Shown piece after piece: positions 12,407 to 24,661 of a stretch of 64,000 nt of DNA. Source of the DNA: Turbatrix aceti (Eukaryota > Nematoda > Chromadorea > Rhabditida > Panagrolaimidae); NCBI GenBank assembly GCA_963969345.1, contig OZ017770.1, positions 2,551,246 through 2,615,245 of the forward strand. Reading direction: 5' to 3'. The position numbers and the translations under genes were made by a program. The notes beneath the pieces are model-generated. The model ran no database searches and was not told where the DNA came from. It was given only the letters and a program-made list of their open reading frames with translations. The stretch's first letter is position 1, and each line of letters opens with the position of its first letter.

Positions 12407-15364
12407 CTATTGTCTCATAAAAAAGGATTTCTTTTCCTTATTGTACTACTCTTGCGTAGACCAAACATGGTATCCTCGATACCCTATTTAAAAACAAGGA
12501 AATATTTAAGTCAGTGCTTTTGGAAAAAATTTTTAATAACGTCGAGGTGGAAGTAAACAATTCATGCCGCGACGTCCAAGAAGAATGCCGTGGTCCTCTA
12601 TGTTCTTTGAATCGCATGGAAAACTCAGTCAATTGGTGGCACAATTTTTGTGGTTTTACTAGGGGGCCTTTTTTTACTGCCGAATATCTTATAAGCTAAC
12701 GTAAGTTTTGATGGGGACAACAAGCAAAAAAAGAGACAACGTAGCGCTTTCTTTTTGTCTTCAGCAATTCATCAACGACTACATACGTCTTCGAAATATT
12801 CCCAAATTTTCTTAAACTAGTATAAGCCGTTAGTATGAGTATACGCAAAACAATTGTTACAACTAAGTATAATACTGGTACATCTTGTTTGTGTGTGTTT
12901 CGCTGAGTGAAGGAGAAAAAGAGAAAAAAAAAGTTGTCATGCTTATTAAATAATCCAAAGTCTACCCGTCCTTTTCTCTTTTTTTTGTTGTGCCTTACCT
13001 TTGTCCATGCGTATGATTGCCCCACTGTAGGGATCCTCGTTGATGGGAATTGCCATGGCGTAGTATTACTGCAAGCTACACGTACCGCTTCAGTCTGTTA
13101 CTCGTTAAATTCTGAAAAAAATATGTTATTGTTAGGCCTCTAGTCTGACACAAGGGTATTATGGGTTTAGCATAGAGACAAATTCGCATAACTTTTTCCC
13201 GAGATCAAATGCGGCAGCATGTGTCGTTGTTTATAAAAATCTGCCATAACCCAACAGTCAAAAGGAGCAATGATGCGGAAGACATCAAAAACATAACGTT
13301 AAAATTTGTTTTTTACTTCCAGGAATTTTTCTTTTCTTCAACGTTACAAATTAATGAATAAAATTTTTCGCGGTAATCCATTTTTTTATTTACACGCCTT
13401 ATAAGGCTAGGCACATCGTACATGTACAATAACGTTGTCAGAAATATTGGAAAGGGTGAGGTCATGATTTACTACCTAGGTGCAGTGCGAGCAAAGATTA
13501 GAATAATTTGTGAGACCCCAGAGACTGGAGAAGATCGCAGAAGCGGGTGGCAGCGCGGATAGTAAAGCAATTTTTTTGAGGATGTTTTTTTGGTGGCACT
13601 GGGAAAGACAATGACTTTATTGACCCGCCGTCGGGTGATTGAGTGCTTTGTTTGGATTGAGATGTCACGAATCGCGGATGATTTGAGTGGTTGAAAGAAA
13701 ATCATCAAAGTTTTTTAATTGAAAAAAAAGTCATGCCATGCATGAAAAATGTGAATGCCGATAATTGAGCATATTTTAAACAAGAAATAAAATAAAGGTC
13801 AGCTTGAGAATTTTTTTTCTCCACAAAGTCATCAGTAACATGCTAATAAACCAAAGATGTGTACAATCGTCAAAATTAATTCAGATCCAAGTTATAATAT
13901 TTTAATGAACTCGTCACACATATTAAGGCAGAAAAAAGAAAATGAGACACTGTGAAATGCAAGGAATTACATGTTACACGAGAAATAACAGTAGTCAGAA
14001 TGATGAGAGCGGCGAAAAAACAGTTCATGCACGCAGTTATTGTTCACGTCGTTAGACATAACTCGCCCAAGTAAATGCCAGGAACTTGGTTCATAAGAAA
14101 ATATAACGGTCGATAAAGCAACAGGTGATATGCACATAAAAATTAGCCATTGTTCACAGAAAGTATAACAAACTAAGTAAGACCAAAAAAATGGGATACA
14201 ATTAAACAAGAAAAAATATATCTTAAAGTCTGCTTGCTTGTCAGAGACAAAAGAGCATTCGAATAATGTTCAACGGCTGTTAACCTGATGTTCTTGCTTT
14301 AGATAACCCCACGATGTATATCTTATTGAACTGATGGGACGCATGGTCCAGAACGAAAGAAAAGACAAAAGACAGATGTCTTAACAGCAATTAATGACAC
14401 CAACAACGCGTTTTTTGTGTCTATAAAACCCACTGTTAGGCTGAAATTAGTCGTACCAATGACAAGTTCACATGTCAAAATGCCATCAAAAAAAAGAGAG
14501 ACCAACCAACACAAATGTTGGTTAAAGACGAAAGACAAAAGGGTGCGAAAAAAAACGAAAAATAGTCCAACAAATTTTTTTTTCAGGTAGAAAGTTTGCC
14601 GAAGAATCTGATTCATAAGAATTCTGGAAAACAATTATAAAAAAAACTCGTCATTTTGATGTCAGCACAAGCTTGGAACAAAAAAAATAGAAGAAAGTCA
14701 TTCTCGAAGAGCAAAGGCAAAAAAGCTCTTGGAGAATAAATGGCGTACTATGTAGTATTTAAGGCATAGTTGAACGAAGACCACTTTGATATTCCAAAAC
14801 ATGGTTAGGCTAATAAAAAGAGAGAGTTAGCCAGCAAAGTTACTGATAGGCTAAAATTGGAGTAAATTGTCATTTTTGGATGCTATCTAAATTGTGTTAA
14901 ATCTTATTACAGAATTGTAAGCATACGCCAAACGCGAGAGTGCTACTTTATCGTTTTGCTGATAGAGTTAAAAAATTTGTATTAGCTCTTGGCTACATTT
15001 AAAATTCCATTCTTGACATAAATTGAGTAATTGCACTCACATTTTTTTCTTTTTTCTTATGAAAACGCATTCTGATTGGCAAGGATGTGAAACAACGCGC
15101 AAGCACAACTCAAGCCCATCAAGAGTCCAAACAGCTTTAGCACCACCAAAAGAGGTTTTTTACAACACACAAAGCTTGATTCACCTTTTGCATTACGAAT
15201 TTGTTGCCTATTGTGCGGTCGGACGCATCACGCAAGCTGATAACAGCACAGCACGACGCAGGGGTTTTTATCTAAGCAACTTTTGATTTTTACTTTATTT
15301 GACAACTTTATCACCACACTCTGCACTCTTTTTGCTGTATTTTAGCGGCCGAGTGAAGTCAAAA
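12407..15364. other. Mostly non-coding stretch
   Basis: About 3 kb upstream of both the minus-strand KChIP gene and the plus-strand WASP gene. It must contain the KChIP 5' exons and both promoters. A minus-strand frame at 13708-13472 (basic, Ser/Pro-containing) and a start-plus-donor at 13025-12998 could be alternative first exons of the KChIP gene, as that family often has variable N termini. Neither could be joined in phase. Nothing else is supportable. Confidence 0.4.
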
Positions 15365-17463
15365 ATGGATCATCTTAAGAAAACGTAAGTATGCCTTTGC
15401 ATGATTTGTCGTCAATTTTATTCATCGTTTTAGGTCAAATCTGGAATCAGAAGAAGTTAAGGAAGTCAAAAAATTTGTGATTAAAAATATCCCTCAAGAT
15501 AGTAAAGCGAGTAACTTTTTATTTAAAATTATCATTAAACCGTGTATTTATAGATCTTCAGCTACGCACCTGCTGTTATTGTTCGAAATGTCAATGGTCA
15601 ATGGGAAGAAGTTGTGCGCGGTATTCTGTGTCTTACTTTGTCCGAAAAGTTAATCCGACTCGCGGTGCTTAACATTTATGCTGAAAATGACAGTTTTTGG
15701 CAAATGATGATGTACGTGGAATCTTTATCACCAAACAATGATATAATGAAAGCACGTTTTAGAGGCCATGAGCATAAATGTCGTTTAACGACAGAATCAA
15801 CTTTCTTATGCTTAACGGATGCCGAAAACGTAGATATTCTGGGTATTGTATTCTCATTTAAGGAAGATGCACAATTCTTTTTTTATGAATACAACCGACT
15901 AAAGGACAGTAAGTTCATCAAAAATTATGTAAACAGGTGTAACACAATTTTACGTGTTTCAGAACACTATAAAGAGACGCCAAAACAAGAAAGCAGCTCA
16001 GTTTTTGACACTATAAAGGTGAACAAATTTTTTAACAAAACGCGATTACAATTCAATGTTTAGAAAATGAAAATTTTGCCATCGAAATCATTTAATGCCC
16101 GCCAGGTGACTAAACCCCGAAAAAATAGCAAGAAGAAATCCATTGTTCAGAACAAAGTGCCTGATATGGTAACACTTCCTAGGATAAACAGCTGGGGAGA
16201 TACTAAAAATAGTGATCGCAACGACGTAACACATAGCGGCGGCGTTACGATGCGTCCCTCAGCAAGCTATGCAACTCAACAATTGTCAATGCAGCTTGAT
16301 AACCAGATGCTTCGCACGGACTACACGCAGAGTGCACATTTTAATGAGTCTACATTTTATCATGATACACAGCTCAGTCCCGTTTATGACGTCAATTCGG
16401 GAGCAGGATATAGTGAACAACAGCACTATCAACAAGATATCCGATATAGATATGATGAACTCGCTACGAATTATTCGGCTTACAACGACGTAACTAACAA
16501 TCGGCAAGCAGTCTTGATACACGATCAATCGTATCCCGTGATGCAACCTCAAACGGGTCTATCTTCTGCTCTGCCACCAGTTATGCAACCTCAATCGGTA
16601 CCAAGACCACCACAAAGGGTAGAAAGTCAGCGTGCGACACGCAAGCCGCCCCCGAGTTTTCCTCCTCCGCTGCTGCGTGTTGCTTCCTCTCAAAATCACT
16701 CTCCTTCTTTGACTCTGACTCGTTCTGGAGAGACAGATGGAGATGTCAAAAAACATCCTGGCAATTCACAAAATTTATTGCTGAATAATCGCCAGCCTGT
16801 ATCAGCATCATCTCCAGTTAACGACACGAGCAAAGCATCGATCACTCCAGCTGTGTCATCGATTCCGGAGGTGAAGGAGAAAATTATAGTGCAAAACACA
16901 TATGAATCCAAGCAGGGGAAAGATCTTGTACCGCCGCCGCCGCCGCCGCCTCCGCCGCCGCCCCCTCCGGCCAAAAATAATACCCCGGTACAGGTTGACA
17001 CTCATGCAATTGCCAAGCCATCAGGAAACATTCCTCCGCCACCCCCACCTTTGCCCCCCGGCTTTTCATTGAAGTCTGTGCCGTCAAAAACAAATAACTC
17101 TGCATCTTCGGAACCAAAATCTGCATCCGAAAATCCTGGGGAAAAGAAGTTACCATCAGCTGTACCCCCGGATGTTGTCTCAGCATCTAGGTCCAACTTG
17201 ATGGATGCTATCCGTAATCATGGTGGAATTCAAACACTAAAGCGCAAATCGAAACAACAACATGAATCAACCGAAAGCAAGCCTGTGTCTCCCACGCAAC
17301 CTTCTATGGCCGAAGCACTGGCCAATGCACTTCAACAACGCAGGCGTTACAACACAGGTTTATTTATCTTACAGCGATTATTTTTTTGAGTTATCGTTTT
17401 TTTTCAGACTCCGAGAGTAGTGATTCTTCAAAAAGTAGTGATGATGATGAAGAATGGGAGTAG
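15365..17463 (+). CDS. WASP-family actin nucleation promoter without a visible GBD/CRIB
   Basis: Predicted 617-residue activator of the Arp2/3 complex. Exons: 15365-15384, 15434-15506, 15554-15908, 15963-16018, 16064-17357 and 17408-17463; introns 45-54 bp. Exons 1-4 encode a divergent WH1/EVH1 domain (residues ~20-150; core GILCLTLSEKL and the later FSFKEDAQFFFYEYNRL). Then come a basic patch, a long disordered Gln/Pro/Ser region, poly-Pro runs (13 consecutive Pro codons at ~16930), a WH2-like motif (RSNLMDAIRNHGGIQTLKRK), a central-like segment (MAEALANALQQRRRYN) and an acidic tail ending DDDEEWE. The terminal Trp and acidic cluster are the Arp2/3-binding signature. No CRIB motif (ISxP...HxxH) is seen. 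The second intron appears to use a GC donor. An acceptor-like TTTTAG lies 19 bases before the ATG. Confidence 0.88.
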
Positions 17464-17474
17464 CACGTGAACAG

Positions 17475-19392
17475 TCACGTATTATACACCAGATTGGCGT
17501 CAGCACGTATCTGTTTCTCCATTTTCACAAGCCTTGACTCGTTTGCCAAAGATATATTTTCAACCAATGGAATTGGAATCCCTATTTTTAGACTGACATC
17601 CAAAATACTGGTCACAAGAGGATGGAGAATAGCATTTAATGCACGCAGAAATCTGCAATTGTTTCTTTTACAGTGCGAAAGGGATATTTTCGATTGCTTA
17701 CGTTTCACTGAAGTTTCCAATTTCAGAATAGATTTCGGTAAATGTCATATTAAATTCTCCGTCGAGGTTGCCTACGATCCTTCCATTAAACAAATACGGT
17801 TCAACCGAAAACGTGGCATTAATGCCTAAGCGCGCCAAAACTTTGGGATGTTGCTGTGTAGGATAAATATGAAAGTCAAGGAAGAACTGTGCACTGACAT
17901 CCACGCCTGTGGGCAAAATTGTGATTTCTGGTGGTTGAGAGCTGGCAAAGGCCAAATCGACGTACTGGTTAGGGTAATCAGTTTTGAGTTTGTGAAAGAA
18001 CGATCCAATGCAGACAAGTGGTAAATAATTTAAGTCTTGCAACTCATGGGACTCTTCAGAACTTTTTACCCAGCATCTGGAAAAAAACCATGCAATTATG
18101 AATTTTGGTCGTCATACGTTTGAATATCGTATTACGTTGTTCTCAAAAAGTCCCCTATTTTGGGTTGTAGATTTTTGTTGACGATAAAATTCAGAGCATG
18201 TGCTTCATGCAGGCTTGTTAGGAGGCAGTCAAAGAATGATTCCGAAAGCCATGCGGTAACCATGAAGTCGTGAATTGGAGTGTCTGCAAAAAATAATTGA
18301 CCGTAAAATTTGGAATGGCTTATGCTCTTCAAAATCACACCAGGGTACACGGATGTTTGTTGGAGGCTGCATGATTTGTTGGAAAGTGTAACATCAATAA
18401 AAATGCTGTTTTCAACATAATTGCTTCCAATTACAGGATTCGAATTGTATTTGTATTCAAGGAATATATTGTTAACCACTTCTAGCTTAGTGGGAAGGTC
18501 GAGCAGTGCTTTATTCGCGTTGTTTTCGATTACATTTGTCACTAATCTGCAGAGCTAAAAAAAGTTTGGTACAAACTTACTTTTAGCTATCTCTTGCGTA
18601 CTTCCGTGTTAAGCGACGACTTTATAAGGCTGGCCACAGCGTCATGAAATAGGTCAACGATCCAGTCGACGACACCACCGGTCAGTCTAATGTCAAAGTT
18701 GCCGACAAAAGCTGCACAATTGTGAATTTGAATCTGTAACCAATTAATTTGCCTCCTATCCAATCAATTTGTTACCAAAGATTGAATTTACTTGAGGATG
18801 ATTGTCTTTTTTAAGGAGCCCAAGCTCAATTTTAGATTTAATAGCTCCAGCTGTTACATCGATGTTTCCACGAAACGTGATCTACAAAAATCATTGTCAT
18901 GTTGTCAGCTTGGCTGAGTTTTGTCATTCACCTTGGCCAAAACTTTGTAGACAACTTTGAAGTGCCCTTGCAGACGGAAGTATCCTCCACTTGATTGCCA
19001 TGATATTCCCTTTGTCGGGTTTAACGTAAAGTTAAACTTTGGTGATTCAAACCGCTTCAGCGTCATATTTCTCATGTAAAACCAACCCTTTCCCGGTCCG
19101 TTGGTAATGGGCATGTTAAAGTTGGGTATTTGTAGCTTTGGCAACTCATGATTTACCTACGCAAAAACATTAACTCCGTTACCTCATTAACTCACTCAAG
19201 CGTGCAACATACAATCTTGTCTCCAGCCTTACTTAGAAACTGAAGGCCTGGTAAATAAATGCGTACCCCAAGGGTGGTAGTGTTAGTGTTGTCGCTATAA
19301 TGCCAACATAGTAGTGGGGGTACAAGCAGGGCTAGCCAGTGCATAACTTTCCAACGCATGGCTAACATCGTTAGCACCGATTTGAAAATCAT
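17475..19392 (-). CDS. BPI/LBP-family secreted lipid-binding protein
   Basis: Predicted 532-residue protein of the bactericidal permeability-increasing/lipopolysaccharide-binding family (two BPI barrels that bind lipids; the animal family includes antibacterial and lipid-transfer members). Exons: 19392-19213, 19156-18932, 18881-18792, 18733-18602, 18554-18136, 18076-17702 and 17652-17475, all in phase. A hydrophobic signal segment is near the N terminus (MHWLALLVPPLLCWH, from an internal Met). The N-terminal barrel is recognisable from GVRIYLPGLQFLSKAG, IPNFNMPITNGPGKGWFYM and the Cys-containing LCRLVTNVIENNANKAL helix. The C-terminal barrel ends FLRALNAILHPLVTSILDV and IPIPLVENISL. Several N-glycosylation sequons are present. 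The gene converges on WASP; an AATAAA for this strand lies inside WASP's last intron (about 17364-17359). Its ligand cannot be read from sequence. Confidence 0.88.
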
Positions 19393-20334
19393 TTAGCATC
19401 TCAATGCATTGTTTATATATAGTTCCAAAAAATTGTTTAATGTTTATAAAAGTGTTTTTTTTGTTATAATGCGTCATGCTGGGCAGGAACAAAGAAAAAA
19501 TCTGCAGCCCAGCTCTGCAACTGATTTTTTTGTTCAAAACTTTTTTTCGGCTGTGTATTTCATGCCTTTTCTGGTCATCCCTTTCTTTGGTGTTAAGAAG
19601 CTTGCGTCAATAGCACTCAGTTTTTTTGCATTGCAAAGTCACGCTACTCTGGGCGGACCCCAGGACTGTCGCTGAGGCGGAGCTGCGCAGAGTACTTAGC
19701 ATGGGAAGCACACTCCGACTCTTCGTCGGCACGCTTGTCAGTTTTTGTCATTACTTTAAATCCGGAAACGCTTGTGCTTATTATCAATAATAAAATGTAG
19801 TATCGCATGCGTTACGTGTCGTCGCAGAAGACGACGCATATATAAAAACCAAAGGGGCGCATTTAAAATCGTGGTGGCGATCTATGAATTTTGGCACGTT
19901 CGAGAGTCATTATCCCCGTGCCACGCACCAGCCACGCTATGGGAGCATGCTAATAGGCGACCAATTTATAGCTAACGTATAAATTGTCTTGTTTTTTGTG
20001 CCGTTTTTTTGTTTTTCTTTGTTTCGGTGTTCAAACATTTGACGGTTGCCATGTAAAACGTTTGTTTACCAAGTTGTCAAAAAATTTGTTCTTCCTTTTC
20101 CTTCCATTTCCCGGCTGAACCATTGTTCTGAAATTAATAATTTTAATTTAATAGACAAAAGACCATTTGCTTCCGGAATATTTTTCTTTTACTAATTTAT
20201 GCTGCTTGATGCGTGTTTGTTTTTAGATCTTGGACGTAATTGCAAGTGCGTGACAACAGTTTACAGCTATAAACCGGCTTTTTTGTATACCATGCTAACT
20301 TTTTTTCTTTTTTTTAGTATTGGGCTGCAACAAC
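19393..20334. other. Intergenic region between divergent genes
   Basis: Upstream of both the minus-strand BPI-family gene and the plus-strand small membrane protein, so it should carry both promoters. A polypyrimidine tract ending TTTTTAG at 20317 precedes the start codon at 20335 and is probably a 5'-UTR splice acceptor. No coding sequence was found. Confidence 0.5.
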
Positions 20335-21467
20335 ATGTCTTCAACCAATCAACAGTCCAGAATGCTTGAGCTCTCTGACGTCGAGATTCAGCAATTAAAG
20401 GAACAAAACCAAAAAAGAATTAAACGGGTTGTAACGTTTGTGGCAATAGCTCTAACGCTTATTTCGGTAATTCTGGTTGGATTATCACTGTCGCTTGGTC
20501 CCAAGATAGACCAGCTAGGTATGTTTATTTTGTACCCCGCATGTGCCAAATTCTCTTTGTCACGTACTTTTAAAACCTGAAAAACATGATTTTTAACCAA
20601 GTTCCCACGAGTCATAGATTTCTCATGACAAAACGCCGTACACATGTTGTTTGCAGCGTTTCCTTTTTTTTCTCCAAAAAATCTTTGGTAATGTAATATA
20701 TTCCCTCAAAAAAAAGAAAACAAGATATAGCATGTTGACCCTCCTCCGTACCGGTAGGGTTTTGAGGCTGCGTGACTAATGTAAGTATACGCATTTTTCT
20801 GATGACCTCATCAAGCTTATTTGGAATCTATTGATTCTGTCAGTTGTTTTTTTACCACTTTGTCCCTCAGGTCTTTTTTTATGTTTAGTCACAACGGTGC
20901 CAGTGTACTCACTCTATTTATGGCGTCAAAAGGCAGAAAAACAGGAAATGAAATAAGTGAACAAAAAGACTTTTGCAGTTTCTTTATTTACTGTGTAGTA
21001 TAACTTTTTTTGGAAGCTCAAAAAATGTCATAGATATTTTCTTTCAGCATCGTAAACTTGTTCTTTCTTGGGGCAACAGGCGTAGGCAGCGTAGCGTGAG
21101 TGCCATGGTAATGTCAGAAATCTTTCTGCGTCACCGAATTCCTTTAAAAGAATGCCAGGCTTGCAGAAATGTAATCATTTTTAATTGTTTTTTTTTCTCT
21201 CGTTTGGCTGGTCAACAACAAGGGCCAATCAATTTGTCTAGAACAAACGACAAATTTATCCTTTATCTGCCGAAGCACTGAATCCAATTCCCAAAGCCCG
21301 GCCTTGCTAAATTCCTCAAATTAAAAAACAATCAACCACTGATTAAACCTAAATGATATTTATCTGTATTCCTTTCAGTCAGCGAGAGCCTCGAAGGCAA
21401 GTTGAGTTCCAAAGATTTGTTTCTTGGACCAAAGAGAAACGATTCCGACGCTTCTGCTACGACATGA
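20335..21467 (+). CDS. Small single-pass membrane protein
   Basis: Two exons (20335-20518 and 21379-21467) join in phase 1 over an 860-bp intron (GTATGT donor, CCTTTCAG acceptor) to give 90 residues. The N-terminal ~40 residues are polar (ELSDVEIQQLKEQNQKR), followed by one strong transmembrane helix (VVTFVAIALTLISVILVGLS), then SLGPKIDQLVSESLEGKLSS and a short Ser/Asp-rich tail. The positive charge just before the helix suggests the N terminus is cytoplasmic. No family was recognised with certainty. The second exon is the only downstream acceptor that fits phase and gives a plausible end, but the intron is much longer than its neighbours, so the 3' part is less sure. A T-rich acceptor lies 17 bases before the ATG. 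Confidence 0.6.
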
Positions 21468-22170
21468 GAAAGACTCAACGAGACGATGATTGAGTGCTCA
21501 AAGAAAACATTTAAAAAGAAAGACACGACAAAATACGTAGGAATACCAAAGATGGTCAACGGGTACACAACGTACAGTTTGTGTTTTGGTCTACTGTTGG
21601 TTGCTCAACTTCACTGATATTTGACACTATTTTTGCAACTTTTTCGTCTTTTAAAAACAGAAAATAATACTATTTTTGTATATCAATGCGGCGTAAATAA
21701 TGGCGACGCTTATCGTACAAACATTTAACAGTGCAAATGATTGTGATGTTGCTGACAGCTAATAAATGAGTCTAAATTGCTATAAACAAACGGAAGATGA
21801 TCGAAAATCAGAAAACCAAATAGTAAATAATTTTTTTCAACAAAAAAGGGCAATCGAGCATTGAAATAAAAACTAACAGAGTCTGCATCATGCACATCAA
21901 CTTTAAATTCATATTCTCATCAAGACCAAACTGAAAAAATATGAAGTGCAAACTATGAAATGCATCGCAAAATGCATTGGACGGAAGTATTTAGTATTTA
22001 ACCAAAGCTATGAAAGTTCACATGAGAAGGCTCAAACTTAGTTTATTGCTCACGAAACGCGCGCACTTGAGTGTTTCACAGCGAATCATGTTAACCACGC
22101 AGTTTTAATTCCGAACATAAATGTCTTTTCATTTGCACATTGATTACGTCTGGCTGCTTTGCTACATCTT
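21468..22170. other. Intergenic stretch upstream of AVL9
   Basis: About 700 bp of AT-rich sequence with no convincing exon. It should hold the 3' UTR of the small membrane protein gene and the AVL9 promoter. No TATA-like or other site stands out enough to claim. Confidence 0.45.
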
Positions 22171-24248
22171 ATGAATCCCATCCTACACGTTGTTGTTGTT
22201 GGTTTTCATCACAAGCGAGGATGCCAGGTACGTGTCCTTTCTTCGATGGCATCTTACGTATTTTTTTATACTTGCAGGTTGAATATTGTTATCCTCCGCT
22301 CAAGGATAACGTCGTCCCAGATCCAGATAAAGATATACCCGAGCAGTGGGTCGCTTTGCCATCTCTCGCGCTACCCGATGGTGTGCACAACGTGAACGAA
22401 GGTAGGTCAATCGATTTTGTACTGCAGCTATTTTTATAACGAACAATGATGTTCTAGATATTGTCTATTTCTTGCTGCCGTCTCTTGACAATCCCAAAAG
22501 AGCTGTTTTTGGCATATCCTGCTACCGACAAGTGTCGTCAGCGGTATGTCTTGTCAGATTGTAGTGTTCATAGAATATTCAAAACTCGTTTAGGACTTGG
22601 TTACTAAGGACAAAGACGTGACACGAAGTTCAGTGCAAAAAAGTGTATGCGTACTTTCACGGATTCCTCTCTTTGGAGTACTCAATTCGAAGCTCGAATT
22701 AATTACTCAGACATACTTCAACGAGAAAGACTTTTCACGGGTAGCCGTACTCCATCAGATGTACGCCAATCTCTGTGACTTGTTTGACGCATCTTTTACC
22801 GACGCTCAGAGTTCGTATCTGGGAATTCCACTTACTCCACTGTTGTCTACCTTCAAGCATCGCACTCTTCTCCTGTTCAAACTCCTGCTACTCGAGCGAA
22901 AAGTCATGTTTGACGTCTTTCCCGTCAAACTTCTCGGCGACATGGTAATCGGCCTGGCTTCGCTGTTTCCACTGCTCATCGAAAACGGGCTTTTTGAAGC
23001 TGCTTCCTATACCGTTGGCCGGATTCCAGTCGTTCCAGGCGCTGTTGCCATTCCTGAAGACATTGCCATTGAAGTGATGGATGACGGTGCGTTACTGCGA
23101 TTTCCTGACAGATATGTTTTTTTATTAAAAAATATTTTAGATAGCATTACTGTATCTGTCAGTCATGGCGAATCAGAACCCGAATCAGAATCTATCTCAA
23201 AAACGCCCGAAAACGTGATAAAATCCATCGGAAAAAAAATTTCGGATGTTATGTCTTCCGAACCGGACGTGGAAAATTCCTTTGAGGAAGTATGTTTTTC
23301 CCATGGTTTATGTAAAAAAATTTTACTTTTTGGTCTTTGTTTATAGGCTCAGGAAGCGGTCGAGAACGATGCTCAACGAAATAATCCGTCGACCTTTGAG
23401 ACAGACGAATTTGGCTTTCCACTTAGCATTTTTACTAAGGTTTGTTTTTTTATGATTGGGTTAAAAACTGAAACATTTAGATTTTTTTTTCATTATTCTG
23501 AAGTATAAATTTTTATAGGGCTCTCTTTTTCACCCCTACCTCAGCATCAGCTATATGGATATGCTACGATCAGACTACACCCGAGCGTTTTGCATTGGAG
23601 TAACGAATGCAATCTTCCGAACGAAGCAGGACATGTCTGATGTCATCATAACGGTAGACGATAAGAACGAGGGACACATAGACATCGTGAGTAACGAATT
23701 GAAACGACAACTCACCCTCACGACCCAGGACTTGCGTTTTATGGACTTTATCCTTCGGATGAAAGAAATGACCACCGATCCTGCAGGTTTGCAGATTTTT
23801 TTTATTTGTACTGCTCACTTGCATGGAAATGTCTATTTCAGTCTGGGAGGGGAGTGACAATTGGATACGGCAGCAGTTTCACGAATACCTCGTCAGCATG
23901 CTTGCAGTCAGCGTCAGCAAATGTCCAGAGGCAATTTCTGAATTTAACGAAGACTTTATCAATGCCTGGAAGACAAAACACAACCATCGAGTGTGGTCGT
24001 GTGGCACTCATCCCGGCATGGACGACGTCAAGCCGAATCATACTTTTGCGGGACAACTCAGTGTCAATGACGTCTTTTTACGCATGGGTCATAGCCTCAA
24101 CAGCTCCGAACAGGGACGACGAGTCATCTCAACCCTCTCTAATACAGGTCGTTACGTCAGCGAAACCGGTAACCGTTTTCGAACAAGTTTTTCATCCTGG
24201 ATGCGAACAACAGCCGGCAAACTGCAGCCAGATACCCCTCACTCCTAA
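22171..24248 (+). CDS. AVL9: AVL9 homologue (late secretory pathway DENN-like protein)
   Basis: Predicted 576 residues. Exons: 22171-22227, 22278-22401, 22458-22543, 22594-23289, 23347-23439, 23519-23786 and 23842-24248, all in phase. It follows the animal AVL9 proteins along its length: start ILHVVVVGFHHKRGCQVEY, then ALPDGVHN, VFGISCYRQV, SVQKSVCVLSRIPLFG, LLLFKLLLLERKVMF, FGFPLSIFTKGSLFHPYLS, and a C-terminal VWEGSDNWIRQQF ... AWKTKHNHRVWSCGTHPGM. The family is a divergent DENN-type protein; yeast Avl9 acts in late exocytic trafficking and human AVL9 in cell migration and polarity. It is shorter than the human protein mainly in the acidic linker after residue ~210. Start chosen at the first ATG, four residues before the conserved HVVVVGFHH. 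An AATAAA follows at about 24368. Confidence 0.95.
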
Positions 24249-24661
24249 TACTTTTTTTGCTCATCTTTTTTGAAAAAAATAACTTATGTTACCGTATCAC
24301 TGTTTGTTACCTTTACGAAGTTTATCACTTTGCAGATCTCAGTTTGATATTGTCGTGTAATTTTCAAATAAAAGATTATAATGAAGACACGAACAGAAAC
24401 AAGTATTGCAGATAAACCGAAATGATAGTTGGGCTAAAATACATTCTTGTGGCTAAATCTTTGTTTTATTGGCGATTCTGTCGACCATTCCCAGCGTTGT
24501 GCTTTATGAAATCGTCAAATTCCTTTAAGAAAAATAGAACACTTTTTCTGATTCAGTAATATCCGTTTATTTTTTTCAGAGGATTGCTTTTATAATTCCA
24601 AGCGGGGCAGTGAGATTTTGCAATAAGTTTTAAATCCTAATTTTGTGCAAATATTTGATGA

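Noticed and set aside
13472..13708. Possible alternative first exon of the KChIP gene
   Set aside because: The frame is basic and Ser/Pro-containing with a possible GTCTCA donor, but it cannot be joined in phase to the first certain KChIP exon.
15023..15286. Plus-strand open frame upstream of WASP
   Set aside because: No domain, no splice connection to WASP, and coding-like character is absent; likely promoter or 5'-flank sequence.
16696..17196. Gly-rich antisense frames opposite WASP
   Set aside because: They are the reverse complement of the poly-proline codons of WASP and have no independent support.
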